Of a stretch of 64,000 nucleotides of DNA, positions 44,973 to 54,127 are shown piece by piece. A program made the position numbers and the translations under genes. The stretch is from Flavobacterium circumlabens. Its GTDB lineage: Bacteria > Bacteroidota > Bacteroidia > Flavobacteriales > Flavobacteriaceae. Location: NCBI RefSeq assembly GCF_004345565.1, contig NZ_SLWA01000002.1, forward strand, positions 744,001 through 808,000, read 5' to 3'. The first letter of the stretch is position 1. Each line of letters starts with the position of its first letter. The notes under the pieces were generated by a model. That model was not told the origin of the DNA. It saw only the letters and a program-made list of their open reading frames with translations, and made no database searches.

Positions 44973-46511
44973 TTACAGCTCATTAATATTTTTTAGGTAA
45001 TAATCGGCCTGTTCTAATAATGCTGTTTTATCTTCAGGTTTCATTTTATGCCATACTTTATACATCATTCCAATTCGGGGATTATGGGCCAGTTTAGCTT
45101 CCTGTTTATCATAAAAATTCCAATACAGGCTGTTAAAAGGGCAGGCTCTGTCTCCCGTTTTTTTCGCTTTATTATAAAAACAGGTACCGCAGTAATGGCT
45201 CATTTTATCAATGTAGGCAGCTGAACTGACATAAGGTTTTGTGCCGACAATGCCTCCGTCTGCAAACTGGCTCATGCCGCGGGTGTTGGTAATTTCAACC
45301 CAGTCCAGGGCGTCAATGTAGATGCCAAGATACCAGGCATCAACCTCGTCGGAATCCGTTCCGGCCAAAAGAGCAAAATTTCCTGTAATCATTAAACGCT
45401 GAATATGATGTGCATAAGCAAATGTTAGAGACTGTGTAATGGCATCTTTAAGACAGTTCATTTTAGTTTTTCCTGTCCAGTACCAATCAGGCAATTTTTC
45501 CTTATGATTGAAAAAATTCAATGTGGCATATTCCGGCATCTTTAGCCAGTAAATACCTCTCATATATTCGCGCCAGCCAATAATCTGGCGCACAAAACCT
45601 TCCAATTGATTGTAAGCAATACGCTCAGGTTCTTTCTGCCATGCTGCAATCGCGGCTTCTATGACTTCAGCCGGAGCAATCATTTTTGTGTTTAGCGAAA
45701 AGGATAATCTGGAATGGTATAAGGACCATTCGTCAGGAATCATGGCATCCTGATAAGTGCCAAATAAGGGCAGACATTCCGCTGTGAAATAAGCAAGCAA
45801 TTCAAGAGACTGATCCCTGTTTACGGGCCAGATGAAATTGGTTTTGTCAATAACGCCCATCGTTTTAATATCGGTCTGCACAATAGCATCCATGATATCT
45901 GAAACATTATTAGTAAAAACTAAAGGAGCAGTCGGTTTATGATTTTTAGGCAGTTTCTTTCTGTTTTCTTCATCGTAATTCCACTGACCTGTCATCGGAT
46001 TATCTCCTGACATCAGTACCTGATGTTTCTTTCGCATCGCACGATAAAAGCTTTCCATTAAAAAAGTTTTTTTGCCTTCAAAAAATTTTCCGAGTTCATC
46101 ACGGGTACTGAAAAAATGCTCGGTATCGTAAACTTTAAAAGCAATAGCAAGCTGTGAAGTGAACTTTTTCAATATCAAATCGACACGATATTCATCAGGC
46201 AGCTGGTATTCGAATTTCGTGTAATGATCTCTTTGTATTAGAAAGGACAGATTGGCTTCAAGAGACTGTAAATTGTCCTTGTCGTTTATGTTCAAATAAA
46301 TGCATTGGTGTTTTTTGGATTCCAGGAAATTAGAAAACTGGCGCATTGCAGCAAAAAAGCCTGCTATCTTTTGAATGTGATGTGTGGCATAATCGGTTTC
46401 TGTCCGAATTTCCATAATCACATACGTTATCGAATGGTCTGTTGTTTCAAACCAGGAATGCTTGCAATTTAACTGATCTCCAAGAATAAGCCTTAAAGTT
46501 TTGTCTGCCAT
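44973..46511 (-). CDS. FeS-type cryptochrome/photolyase (PhrB-like)
   Basis: A 512-residue member of the bacterial FeS-BCP group of the photolyase/cryptochrome family, proposed to repair (6-4) photoproducts. It starts KTLRLILGDQLNCKHSWF, the typical head of this group. The iron-sulphur cysteines appear in GKTKMNCLKDAITQ and CGTCFYNKAKKTGDRACPF. The FAD domain has GWREYMRGIYW and DALDWVEITNTRGMSQFADGG. It is the last gene of a light-related operon, two bases after the DUF2256 stop. Confidence 0.93.
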   Translation of the reverse strand: MADKTLRLILGDQLNCKHSWFETTDHSITYVIMEIRTETDYATHHIQKIAGFFAAMRQFSNFLESKKHQCIYLNINDKDNLQSLEANLSFLIQRDHYTKFEYQLPDEYRVDLILKKFTSQLAIAFKVYDTEHFFSTRDELGKFFEGKKTFLMESFYRAMRKKHQVLMSGDNPMTGQWNYDEENRKKLPKNHKPTAPLVFTNNVSDIMDAIVQTDIKTMGVIDKTNFIWPVNRDQSLELLAYFTAECLPLFGTYQDAMIPDEWSLYHSRLSFSLNTKMIAPAEVIEAAIAAWQKEPERIAYNQLEGFVRQIIGWREYMRGIYWLKMPEYATLNFFNHKEKLPDWYWTGKTKMNCLKDAITQSLTFAYAHHIQRLMITGNFALLAGTDSDEVDAWYLGIYIDALDWVEITNTRGMSQFADGGIVGTKPYVSSAAYIDKMSHYCGTCFYNKAKKTGDRACPFNSLYWNFYDKQEAKLAHNPRIGMMYKVWHKMKPEDKTALLEQADYYLKNINEL

Positions 46512-46512
46512 A

Positions 46513-46650
46513 CTATTTATTCATTCTGCATTTATCACTGCAGTATTTTACTTCATGCCAAACTTTTTCCCATTTCTTTCTCCACGAGAAAGGCCTGTTG
46601 CAGACCGGGCATATTTTAATGGGAAGATTTTGTTTTTTTACTGTTCGCAT
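46513..46650 (-). CDS. DUF2256 zinc-ribbon-like protein
   Basis: A 45-residue protein, [20 protein letters not shown] followed by [25 protein letters not shown]. The pattern LPxKxCPVCxRPFxWRKKW and a second YCSDKC pair is the DUF2256 signature, four cysteines probably binding zinc. DUF2256 genes are often linked to photolyases and their function is unknown. It sits between the two photolyase genes, with its stop two bases from the next ATG. Confidence 0.9.
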   Translation of the reverse strand: MRTVKKQNLPIKICPVCNRPFSWRKKWEKVWHEVKYCSDKCRMNK

Positions 46651-46676
46651 TATACCTGATTTGAGATATTGTTATT

Positions 46677-48104
46677 CTATTCGGATTTAATTGCTTCTTT
46701 TTTTCGGGCACTCCAGATCGCGTCACTGGCGTACTTGCGGGTTGCTTCAATAGCAACGATCGGAAAGGGGTAATCAGTTCCTATTTCACAATTATACAAC
46801 TGCTTCTCTATAAGGCTTAATTTCCAGGGCTCGTGAATTAAATGCGGGGGAATAGCAGCCAGTTCAGGAAGCCATTGTTTGATAAAAACACCTTCAGTGT
46901 CATGTTCTTCTGAGTTTTTGACGGGATTATAAATTCTAATGGTCCCCGTACCGGTTACGCCCGCCTGCATCTGCAATTGCGGATAGTGAATACCGGGTTC
47001 ATAATCAAGAAACTGCCGTGCTAAAAAATGCAGCTCGCGCCAGTCCTGCCAGAGATTAAATACAAAAAAGGAGACTACCAGAGCGCGCATTCTAAAATTA
47101 ATAAAGCCCATTTGGACAAGACAGCGCATACACGCATCTACAATGGGAACGCCTGTTTTTCCTTCCTGCCAGGCTTTGATGTAAGTCTCATTTTTAGGTT
47201 TTATCAGTACATCGAAATTTCGGTCTGTATTTTCAAACTCAATGCGGCAGTCACTTTCAAATTTCTGCATAAAATGACAGTGCCAGTGCAGCCGCGATAC
47301 AAAATTAAGCATGGCTTTTTGATTCGGAGATGTCTCATAAAACTGATTGGTATAATGATACACCATTCGCATGCTGATGTTTCCGTAGGCTAAATAAGGG
47401 GATAAGCGGCTGCAGCCCTTACGGCTTAAAGCCGGTTTCGAAATGTGTCGACTGTAGTCTACATGCCGCTTTTTTGCAAAACTTTCCAAATACCGCCAGG
47501 CCCAGTATTCACCGCCCTGCTGAAAGTTTTTATTGTGCTCCGTAATAGCTGTAGAAAGTGTTTTTCCTTTTAGATTCGTATAAAAATCAGCATCTAAATT
47601 TTCAAATTGAAAGGCATTCAGATCAATTATTCTGGGGTCTGCACGCATTACTATTTCCCAGCGTTTTTCCCAGTCCTGTCTTGATTTCAGCTTTCGGATG
47701 ACACCATGCAGCTGCGATTGTTTCCATTGAATGTTATGATCATCAAAAAAAGACTGCATGGCAATATCCCGGTCAAAGGTGACTTTATTGCCTGTTTCCT
47801 GATGCGAAAACACTGTTTTAATGTCATACATACTGCATAACTGTTCAAAAACAGTTGGAATTTCGTTATGAAAAAAATAAATCTGTGCTTCAAGTGTCTT
47901 TAATCTGGACTGCATTTCCTGCAGGGATTCATAAACAAACCGCCAGTGCCGCACATCAGCATCATCGTAAGCCATTACCGAAGGCTCAAAAAAATAAACC
48001 AAAAGCACAGGAATATTTTCGTGCTGCGCCATAAAAAGAGGTTCGTGATCTGTAAAACGCAAATCCCGTTTAAACCATACGATATTTACTTTTTTTCTGT
48101 TCAA
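46677..48104 (-). CDS. Photolyase/cryptochrome family protein
   Basis: A 475-residue flavoprotein of the photolyase superfamily. The N-terminal domain ([18 protein letters not shown]) binds an antenna chromophore; the FAD-binding region has [36 protein letters not shown] and [29 protein letters not shown]. It has the shape of a CPD photolyase or plant-like cryptochrome. The start is a TTG at 48104, overlapping the TGA of the flavin reductase gene as TTGA; no ATG fits the family's N-terminus. This implies translational coupling to the flavin-related gene upstream. Confidence 0.92.
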   Translation of the reverse strand: MNRKKVNIVWFKRDLRFTDHEPLFMAQHENIPVLLVYFFEPSVMAYDDADVRHWRFVYESLQEMQSRLKTLEAQIYFFHNEIPTVFEQLCSMYDIKTVFSHQETGNKVTFDRDIAMQSFFDDHNIQWKQSQLHGVIRKLKSRQDWEKRWEIVMRADPRIIDLNAFQFENLDADFYTNLKGKTLSTAITEHNKNFQQGGEYWAWRYLESFAKKRHVDYSRHISKPALSRKGCSRLSPYLAYGNISMRMVYHYTNQFYETSPNQKAMLNFVSRLHWHCHFMQKFESDCRIEFENTDRNFDVLIKPKNETYIKAWQEGKTGVPIVDACMRCLVQMGFINFRMRALVVSFFVFNLWQDWRELHFLARQFLDYEPGIHYPQLQMQAGVTGTGTIRIYNPVKNSEEHDTEGVFIKQWLPELAAIPPHLIHEPWKLSLIEKQLYNCEIGTDYPFPIVAIEATRKYASDAIWSARKKEAIKSE

Positions 48105-48751
48105 TTGTCCAGCAGTGATGTGATTTCCTTATTGGGTTTTGCATAACTCAACCGGTCCAGCTGTACGGTTTTATGATAGCTGTCCAGGCCGGAGCAGGTA
48201 ATGGTATTCGCTTTTTCTAAATTCACAAAACCATCATCGCTCAGGCAGTCTTCGGGAAGAAAGACTTCAACGATTTCACCAATAATCAAAGTGGTATTAT
48301 TGATTGCAATATCTATTTTGTCTTTAAATTGAATGCCTAGCTGTATGTTGCTTTCCGCTACAAAAGGAGCGAAAAAATCATTTTTATATTCTTTGCTTAG
48401 ACCCGTTACATCAAATTCAGAAATCTCTGTATCGTATCTTGCCGATGTCTGATGTGCTTGTCTGTAAATATCTTCGTTGATATGGTTTAGCGTATAAAAA
48501 CCGGTACTAAGAATGTTTCTCATAGAATCACGTTCGGGTGGACGCGGACGAAAAATCATTCCTATAAGTGGGGGATTGGCACCAATATGAAAAAAGGAAC
48601 TGAAAACAGACAAGTTGGTGTTTCCATTCTTATCAGAAGTTCCAACCAATGCCACACTTTTAAAACCGCCCAGGCTGTTGATCAGATGTACTACAGTCTG
48701 TTTTTCCATTTTTTCCAGATCACTGGTTTTAAAATTTATCTTGTTTTTCAT
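48101..48751 (-). CDS. Flavin reductase family protein
   Basis: A 216-residue FMN-binding split-barrel protein of the flavoredoxin/flavin reductase type. The core is [44 protein letters not shown], then the [18 protein letters not shown] helix typical of the family. It may supply reduced flavin to the photolyase, whose gene overlaps its stop by four bases. It begins 15 bases after the DUF2452 stop. Confidence 0.9.
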   Translation of the reverse strand: MKNKINFKTSDLEKMEKQTVVHLINSLGGFKSVALVGTSDKNGNTNLSVFSSFFHIGANPPLIGMIFRPRPPERDSMRNILSTGFYTLNHINEDIYRQAHQTSARYDTEISEFDVTGLSKEYKNDFFAPFVAESNIQLGIQFKDKIDIAINNTTLIIGEIVEVFLPEDCLSDDGFVNLEKANTITCSGLDSYHKTVQLDRLSYAKPNKEITSLLDN

Positions 48752-48766
48752 CTGTTTGAAATGGGA

Positions 48767-49183
48767 TTAAAAAGCAGCCGTTCTATGATTGATCAGGACC
48801 CATTTTTTATCACTGTTGAGTCTAAAAGTACCCACATGTTCTTTATTCCATTCTTCGGGTGCAATTAGCGAGAGAAAATTAACACCATTGTTATCTTTAT
48901 ATAAATGGTAGATTTCCCCGACAATTGGTTCAAAAGAAAATCTGGCATTGTACAGCAATTCATTCCACTGAAATTCTTCGATTAAATTTTGATACTGAGC
49001 TTTTAATTCATTGAATTTACTTTCGAATTCTTTGTTTACCTTATGGATACCCATGCTTTTCCAGCCTGCCAAATCATCTGCTTTTATCACCGGTGCACCA
49101 ACACTGGTAGCATACGGCAACAGGCTTGCATTATAACCATGCTCTTCAGAAAATACGATATTGTCCGGTTTGTCTTTTTTCAT
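48767..49183 (-). CDS. DUF2452 family protein
   Basis: A 138-residue protein, started at the ATG at 49183 (MKKDKPDNIVFSEEHGYN); a TTG nine bases upstream is less likely. The family phrase is KPDNIVFSEEHGYNASLLPYATSVGAPVI, then an amphipathic helix and the two aromatic repeats PIVGEIYHLYKDNNGVNFLSLIAPEEW. DUF2452 is found in operons with photolyases in Bacteroidetes; its role is unknown. Confidence 0.88.
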   Translation of the reverse strand: MKKDKPDNIVFSEEHGYNASLLPYATSVGAPVIKADDLAGWKSMGIHKVNKEFESKFNELKAQYQNLIEEFQWNELLYNARFSFEPIVGEIYHLYKDNNGVNFLSLIAPEEWNKEHVGTFRLNSDKKWVLINHRTAAF

Positions 49184-49199
49184 TAGCTGCAACTAGTTT

Positions 49200-49502
49200 T
49201 TATCTCTTAGAAATTTTATTATTGGAAATGGCTCTTTGCCTGTTACATTTAAATCGATCCATTTCTTCCGGTCTTCTGGCAGCATGTTTGGTCTTGCAGT
49301 TTTCAACCCGCTCGCGCCATAATTTGTAACTGCTGAATTTTAATTCCTTTTTCATCAAAGCTTTGACATCGGCTTCAGCCAGGCCAAATTGAAAATGAAT
49401 AGCATCAAACGGCGTCCGGTCTTCCCATGCCATTTCTATAATTCTGTCGATCTGAACATCATTCAGGGCGCTATTATCGATTTTTGCAATAATTGACTTC
49501 AT
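49200..49502 (-). CDS. TIGR03643 family protein
   Basis: A 100-residue small protein of the TIGR03643 family, which has no known function. Signature phrases are IDRIIEMAWEDRTPFDAIHFQFGLAEADVKALMKKEL and FKLWRERV-like SSYKLWRERVENCKTKHAARRPEEMDRFKC. It is basic at the C-terminus and may bind nucleic acid (inference). It is the first gene of the light-repair operon. Confidence 0.88.
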   Translation of the reverse strand: MKSIIAKIDNSALNDVQIDRIIEMAWEDRTPFDAIHFQFGLAEADVKALMKKELKFSSYKLWRERVENCKTKHAARRPEEMDRFKCNRQRAISNNKISKR

Positions 49503-49705
49503 TATATTTGTTTAACTATTTTTAGATATTGTTAAACAAAAATAAGCATTTTTTATCTTATTAAACGGTTTAAAATTTTAAAATGATATTATTTTTAAAT
49601 CAGTAAAATATAGTTTGTAATAAATTTATTTATCACAAAGAGGCAAAAACGGATATGCTGATGATTTATAAGATAGATTTTGACTTCTTTATAGCGATTT
49701 CTCCA

Positions 49706-49747
49706 GTTCCTACCAAAATGATAGCAGCTTATCATTTTGATAGGAAC
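49706..49747. repeat. 18-bp inverted repeat (17 of 18 paired)
   Basis: Arms 49706-49723 and 49730-49747 pair at 17 of 18 positions around a 6-base loop gcagct. There is no T-run. It lies between the divergent photolyase operon and the GNAT gene, 204 bases from the former. It could be an operator or a structured RNA. Confidence 0.6.
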
Positions 49748-49862
49748 ACCAGTAGCTGCAAAATGGCTTTGCTTTTTCGTAAGAGGTACATTAACAGGTG
49801 ATAACGTCCTGCGACAGACAGTTTAAAAAACATTGGTATGTAATTTGAAAAAAGTGTTTTGT

Positions 49863-49907
49863 ATTTCCAATACAGTACTTATTTAATAGTACTGTAAAAA
49901 AGGAAAT
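49863..49907 (+). promoter_or_regulatory. Nested inverted repeat in the GNAT leader
   Basis: Inner arms tacagtact (49871-49879) and agtactgta (49888-49896) are perfect, with outer atttcc / ggaaat arms. It ends 13 bases before the GNAT ATG, so if transcribed it could fold over the ribosome site. Confidence 0.5.
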
Positions 49908-49920
49908 AAGCTCCATCTAT

Positions 49921-50571
49921 ATGAAGACCCAACAGCCTGTTTTAGATTTTCCAGTCAAAGATTTTTCGAATGATGTCTCATTCTCAGAAAAAAAATGCTT
50001 GTCGGGCAACAGTCATGTGGCTGATGAACTGCTTGATTTTACAGTTGAAGTTGCCAGTGCGGACCATACTTTATGGTTAAAGGAAATTTGTGACGTTACT
50101 TTATCATCTGCTTTAGCCAGAGGAACAGGTATTTCGGGGCGCGCTCCGGAATCGCTTGAAGAAAAAATGAAAAACGGTGAAGCTGTAATAGCCTTTGCAT
50201 CAGACGGCAGGTGGGCGGGCTTCTCTTTTATTTCTTCATGGGAAGATGATCGCTACGTTTCTAATTCCGGATTGATAGTAGCTCCTGAATTCAGACATAC
50301 AGGTCTTGCAAAAAGGATTAAAAGAGAAATTTTTGAATTGAGCCGCAGGAAATATCCCAAGGCAAGTATATTCAGTCTGACTACTGGTCTCGCAGTAATG
50401 AAAATGAACCATGAACTGGGTTTTGAACCGGTCACTTATTCAGAACTCACTACGGATGCATTTTTTTGGGAGAACTGCCGTTCCTGCGTAAACTGTCCTA
50501 TACTGATCAGCAAAGAAAGAAAAAACTGTTTGTGTACAGCAATGCTTTATAATCCCAACCGTCCTGTATAA
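49921..50571 (+). CDS. GNAT acetyltransferase, orphan copy of the arginine-operon type
   Basis: A 216-residue acetyltransferase with an N-terminal extension of about 45 residues. The body matches, from memory, the GNAT encoded at the head of Bacteroidetes arginine operons: SSALARGTGISGRAPESLEEKMKNGEAVIAF, SNSGLIVAPEFRHTGLAKRIKREIFELSRRKYPKASIFSLTTGLAVMKMN, LTTDAFFWENCRSC, KERKNCLCTAMLYNP. R-H-T-G-L-A is the acetyl-CoA loop. There are no arg genes here, so it is an orphan paralogue. The cluster CRSCVNC plus CLC could bind a metal. Confidence 0.85.
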   Translation: MKTQQPVLDFPVKDFSNDVSFSEKKCLSGNSHVADELLDFTVEVASADHTLWLKEICDVTLSSALARGTGISGRAPESLEEKMKNGEAVIAFASDGRWAGFSFISSWEDDRYVSNSGLIVAPEFRHTGLAKRIKREIFELSRRKYPKASIFSLTTGLAVMKMNHELGFEPVTYSELTTDAFFWENCRSCVNCPILISKERKNCLCTAMLYNPNRPV

Positions 50572-50573
50572 AC

Positions 50574-51038
50574 TTATCGCATTGCGTCATTAACTGTCTG
50601 ACTGTCTACAAACTGTTCAAAACTAATAATTTTTCCGGCCTTCAATTTCCAAATGTGGGCGACCCTGGCTTTAAATGGTTTGCCGGTAATTTTGTAAGTG
50701 CCCGTATAGGTGCCAAAAGCAACGACTTTATCATCGCTGGCAACATAATCTTCCGGAGTAAATTTATAGGCAATCCATTCACTCCCTAACCGGCTAAAAA
50801 CATTTTTGGTTATGTTTTCTAAACCAATATAAGTCCCTGCATAAGGAAAACCTTTGGCCTCTGTCCAGGAAATATCTTCGGCTGCGTATTGCGCCAGATT
50901 TTTACCATTTTCTTCAGAAGTTTTCCCTTCGTAGGTGCTTTTTACAATTTCAAGATTGGTCATATTGCTGTTATTTAAAGAACAGCCTGACCCTATAAGG
51001 AGAATGGTCAGGCTGATGATGATTTTTAATTTTACCAT
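50574..51038 (-). CDS. NTF2/SnoaL-like lipoprotein
   Basis: A 154-residue lipoprotein (lipobox IGSGCSLNN, Cys19). The mature part reads as an NTF2-like fold (NLEIVKSTYEGKTSEENGKNLAQYAAEDISWTEAKGFPYAGTYIG, then KPFKARVAHIWKLKAGKIISFEQFVDSQTVNDA). Such proteins are small ligand-binding or isomerase-like domains. It overlaps the MBL-fold gene's stop by seven bases, suggesting joint action. Confidence 0.85.
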   Translation of the reverse strand: MVKLKIIISLTILLIGSGCSLNNSNMTNLEIVKSTYEGKTSEENGKNLAQYAAEDISWTEAKGFPYAGTYIGLENITKNVFSRLGSEWIAYKFTPEDYVASDDKVVAFGTYTGTYKITGKPFKARVAHIWKLKAGKIISFEQFVDSQTVNDAMR

Positions 51039-51922
51039 TTCATTTCTCCCGTGTTTACTTTAGCCCCTATTTGCAAGGCAGTTTCAAAAGTAAGTGTTGG
51101 ATATTTTGTCTTTATCGCTTTTATTAAAGCTTCCGAAGTTTTGTTGGTTTTTAAAGCCTCTTCATAAAACTGAATATAACCTTTAGTATATTTTACAGCT
51201 GAAATATCAAACGGACTTTGAGAATTGGCGTGAGCAGGAATAACGATTTCCGGATGTAAGGATTCTATTTTATCCAGAACAGCAATCCATTCTTTACGGG
51301 CAGCTGCCGTTTGTGCATCCGCCATCCAGAGGTTAAAAGTTGTTCCAAAAACATTGATACCACCCACAACAGCTTTTACAGAAGGAATCCATACAAAGGT
51401 TTTTGAAGGGAATTCCTGTAAGCCTGTAATTTCTAATTTCTGACCTTCAAGATCAATACTGTTGCCTTTTAAAACTTGCGGCAATACGATATTCGAAGTA
51501 ATGGCAGAACCTAATCGTTCTCCCCAAACGTCTAATTTTTTCTGTGCAGTTGCTTTTATAGACTCGACTGTTGCCGGAGAAGTATAAGCTGTAACTTCAG
51601 GAAAATATTTTTTGAATACTTCCAGTCCGAAATAGAAATCAGGATCGGTATGTGAAATATAAATTGCAGTTAGCTTTTTGCCTGATTTTTTAATCATTGC
51701 GGCTACTTTTTCAGCATCTTCCAGCGTAAATTGTGCATCAATCAAAACGGCATCCGTTTTTCCGGACACGATTACAGAAGCTACACCAAAACTGTTTTCT
51801 GAGGCGTTAAAAACTTCCAGTTTTAAATTGTTGGCTTCAATAGTCCTGAAATTTTGAGCTTGTATTTCCATAGTAGATAAAATTAAAATTGTTAAAAATA
51901 GTTTTGAGATAATGTGCTTCAT
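51032..51922 (-). CDS. MBL-fold protein with altered metal site
   Basis: A 296-residue exported protein (signal peptide 1-22, ending IQAQ) with the metallo-beta-lactamase fold: SVIVSGKTDAVLIDAQFTLEDAEKVAAMIKKSGKKLTAIYISH, then DPDFYFGLEVFKKYFPEV. The usual HxHxDH metal motif reads H-T-D-P-D-F here, so two of its three histidines are missing; a later His is in IPAHANS. Activity is therefore doubtful or different. It shares a unit with the NTF2-like lipoprotein and lies 89 bases after the Crp-family gene. Confidence 0.85.
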   Translation of the reverse strand: MKHIISKLFLTILILSTMEIQAQNFRTIEANNLKLEVFNASENSFGVASVIVSGKTDAVLIDAQFTLEDAEKVAAMIKKSGKKLTAIYISHTDPDFYFGLEVFKKYFPEVTAYTSPATVESIKATAQKKLDVWGERLGSAITSNIVLPQVLKGNSIDLEGQKLEITGLQEFPSKTFVWIPSVKAVVGGINVFGTTFNLWMADAQTAAARKEWIAVLDKIESLHPEIVIPAHANSQSPFDISAVKYTKGYIQFYEEALKTNKTSEALIKAIKTKYPTLTFETALQIGAKVNTGEMKW

Positions 51923-52011
51923 TATTTTGGTTATGTTTTAAATTAACACTGCAAAGATGAAACATGATGCCAGCTCTAAACATTAAACTAGTTTAATAAA
52001 TAAGGAAAATT

Positions 52012-52593
52012 TTATTTTCTGAGCGCAATTTTCTTTCTGATATTACTCAGGAAAACATTTGTAATTCCCAGATAAGCGGCAATTTGAATATTGGAAAGGC
52101 GCTGTATAAGCTGCGGATATTTGGTTGAAAATTCTATGTAGCGCTGATCTGCCGTTTTACTCAGATTATCAATCATTCTTCTTTGTAAGGCAACATGCGT
52201 CTTTTGGGTCATGATCCTGAAAAGTTTTTCTATTTGCGGGAGATTCGCATAAGCATATTCTTTTTCTTTTTTTGCGATTAAAAGTATTTCACTGTCTTCT
52301 AATGCTTCTATGAAAAGTTGTGACGGAGTTTCATTTGTAAAACTGTCAATATCCGTAATCCACCAATTTTCGATGGCAAAATAGAGTATTTGTTCAAAAC
52401 CATTCTGGTCAATATGATACACCCGAAACAAACCTTTCACTACAAAAGCTTCAAATTTACAGACTTCGCCTTCCCGCAATAAAAAACTTTTCTTCTTAAT
52501 AATCTGATGTTGAAATAAATTGCAAAATGTTCCTATTTCAGGATCTGAAAGTGAAATGTGAGCGGTAATATTTTTTTTGAGAAGTTCAGTCAT
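52012..52593 (-). CDS. Crp/Fnr family transcriptional regulator
   Basis: A 193-residue regulator with a cyclic-nucleotide-binding-like barrel (about 20-120: EGEVCKFEAFVVKGLFRVYHIDQNGFEQILYFAIENWW) and a C-terminal winged helix (SNIQIAAYLGITNVFLSNIRKKI). It lacks Fnr-type cysteines. Bacteroidetes Crp-like proteins often respond to unknown signals. It is on the same strand just upstream of the MBL-fold and NTF2-like genes, which it may control. Confidence 0.92.
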   Translation of the reverse strand: MTELLKKNITAHISLSDPEIGTFCNLFQHQIIKKKSFLLREGEVCKFEAFVVKGLFRVYHIDQNGFEQILYFAIENWWITDIDSFTNETPSQLFIEALEDSEILLIAKKEKEYAYANLPQIEKLFRIMTQKTHVALQRRMIDNLSKTADQRYIEFSTKYPQLIQRLSNIQIAAYLGITNVFLSNIRKKIALRK

Positions 52594-52773
52594 TAGATGC
52601 GGTACTATTTTCTAACGTTTGCCTGATTTAGAAAGACAGGTTGTTGAACCATAAAAGTACTGAAATTTTTAATTGGCTCACTTATCCTCGTCATTTTTAA
52701 GTCAGGTAATTAATGCTATTCAAATTGCAGCGATAAAATTTGTTACCAATTTAATTGAAGAAAGAGGTAACAA

Positions 52774-52832
52774 ATATTCCGGATGAATGTTCGATTTTGT
52801 AAATGCAAAAACAAAACATTCATCCGGAATAT
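52774..52832. repeat. 18-bp perfect inverted repeat
   Basis: Arms 52774-52791 (atattccggatgaatgtt) and 52815-52832 are perfect, with an inner ttttg/caaaa match in the loop. It lies between the DUF3570 gene and the divergent Crp-family gene. It may be the terminator of the DUF3570 operon, but a T-run is weak. Confidence 0.55.
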
Positions 52833-52924
52833 ATTTCAAGCTGCCTGAATACAGGAATCGGAGATTTTCCTTTTTGTGAAGGAAACGAATACTATTCCGA
52901 TTCCCACTTTTCATTAGCTTACTT

Positions 52925-54109
52925 TTATTTGTATTTTATATTGATGCTGATAATATCCGATGTCATATTAGTAGTTCTGGTGTAATGACCGTAACGAACC
53001 TCTACCGTATTCCAGTGTTTAAGACCAAAGATTCCATTTGGAGGTGTGAATTTCATGCCCATTCCAAAGAAGCTGCTGTCGAACTTAGATAAATCGTAGT
53101 TACTGGTATAAAATTCAGCTGCGGCCGTATGTTCACCATAAGGCTTGAAATACTTTGTTCCACTCTGGGTATAATATCTGTAAAATGGACTCAATGAAAA
53201 AGCCTGAGTTAACTTCACCGGAATTTCAAGATCAGCAGTATGAGCTTTTAAACTCCAATCGTCTGAATAATAGCGGTAATAAGCACGAATAATCACATTA
53301 TCTCCTAAAAAATAACTGGCCCTTATTCCCAAAGGAATTTTAAGTCTGGTATCCGGCATTTTTTCCTGATGTACGGAGCTATCTGCAAAATATACCCTGT
53401 GAAAAGGAAGACTGAGATAGCCATTTTGACTGATCACATCACCCACTATCAGTACCTGCAGTTTCTTGTTTACAATCTGCGAATAACTTAAAGTTCCGGC
53501 AAAAGTATTTCTGTTGGCACTATCGTAGCCTTCGCTTCCGGGAGCACGAAGTTCAACAGGCTCAATGAGTTTGAGCTGATCCATAAAGGTTTGAAATTTG
53601 GCTGTAAATTCTCCGTTTCTGTCTTTCGTTTTTTGTGAGAAACTAATATTTCCTCCAAAAGACTGGTAATCAAACTCGGTTGATGATGAAACTCCTACAG
53701 CAAATGTTCTTCCTTTCTCTTCATTTTCTCTTAAATAAGTTAAGGAAGGATAAAATCTGTTGTCTGAAGAAGAAGCAGATGAATTGGCACTTAAATCGAT
53801 CATATCTGATGAGGCAGAAGTGTAATGATCGATTCCGGCTTCAATATCAAAGGTATGTTTAATTCCGGTTTCACCATATTTCACCAGTTTAACATCAATA
53901 GTATTCGCGATATCCGTAAGATGTTCGGAACCAATTCCTCCCGTAACGGCTGAATTGTCTCCGTCCTGTTTGTAATAGCTCGAAACTAAATTTACTTCTT
54001 CCACCTTTAATTTTTTGCTTTTGTAACTCGTTGAATCAGTAGTGACATTCTGGGCTTTTACCTGAAATAAGGCCAATAAAGCAAATCCTGTTATGAATAT
54101 TCTTTTCAT
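52925..54109 (-). CDS. DUF3570 outer-membrane-like protein
   Basis: A 394-residue exported protein with signal peptide (FQVKAQ). The mature chain has many alternating hydrophobic strands (TRLKIPLGIRASYFLGDNVIIRAYYRYYSDDW, NTVEVRYGHYTRTTNMTSDIISINIKYK) ending in an aromatic-Lys tail, as expected of a beta-barrel. I recognise DUF3570, a family linked with DUF4266 and ApbE. Its function is unknown. It is the last gene of the operon that starts at 55726. Confidence 0.88.
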   Translation of the reverse strand: MKRIFITGFALLALFQVKAQNVTTDSTSYKSKKLKVEEVNLVSSYYKQDGDNSAVTGGIGSEHLTDIANTIDVKLVKYGETGIKHTFDIEAGIDHYTSASSDMIDLSANSSASSSDNRFYPSLTYLRENEEKGRTFAVGVSSSTEFDYQSFGGNISFSQKTKDRNGEFTAKFQTFMDQLKLIEPVELRAPGSEGYDSANRNTFAGTLSYSQIVNKKLQVLIVGDVISQNGYLSLPFHRVYFADSSVHQEKMPDTRLKIPLGIRASYFLGDNVIIRAYYRYYSDDWSLKAHTADLEIPVKLTQAFSLSPFYRYYTQSGTKYFKPYGEHTAAAEFYTSNYDLSKFDSSFFGMGMKFTPPNGIFGLKHWNTVEVRYGHYTRTTNMTSDIISINIKYK

Positions 54110-54127
54110 TTTTTAAGCGTGTGAAAA

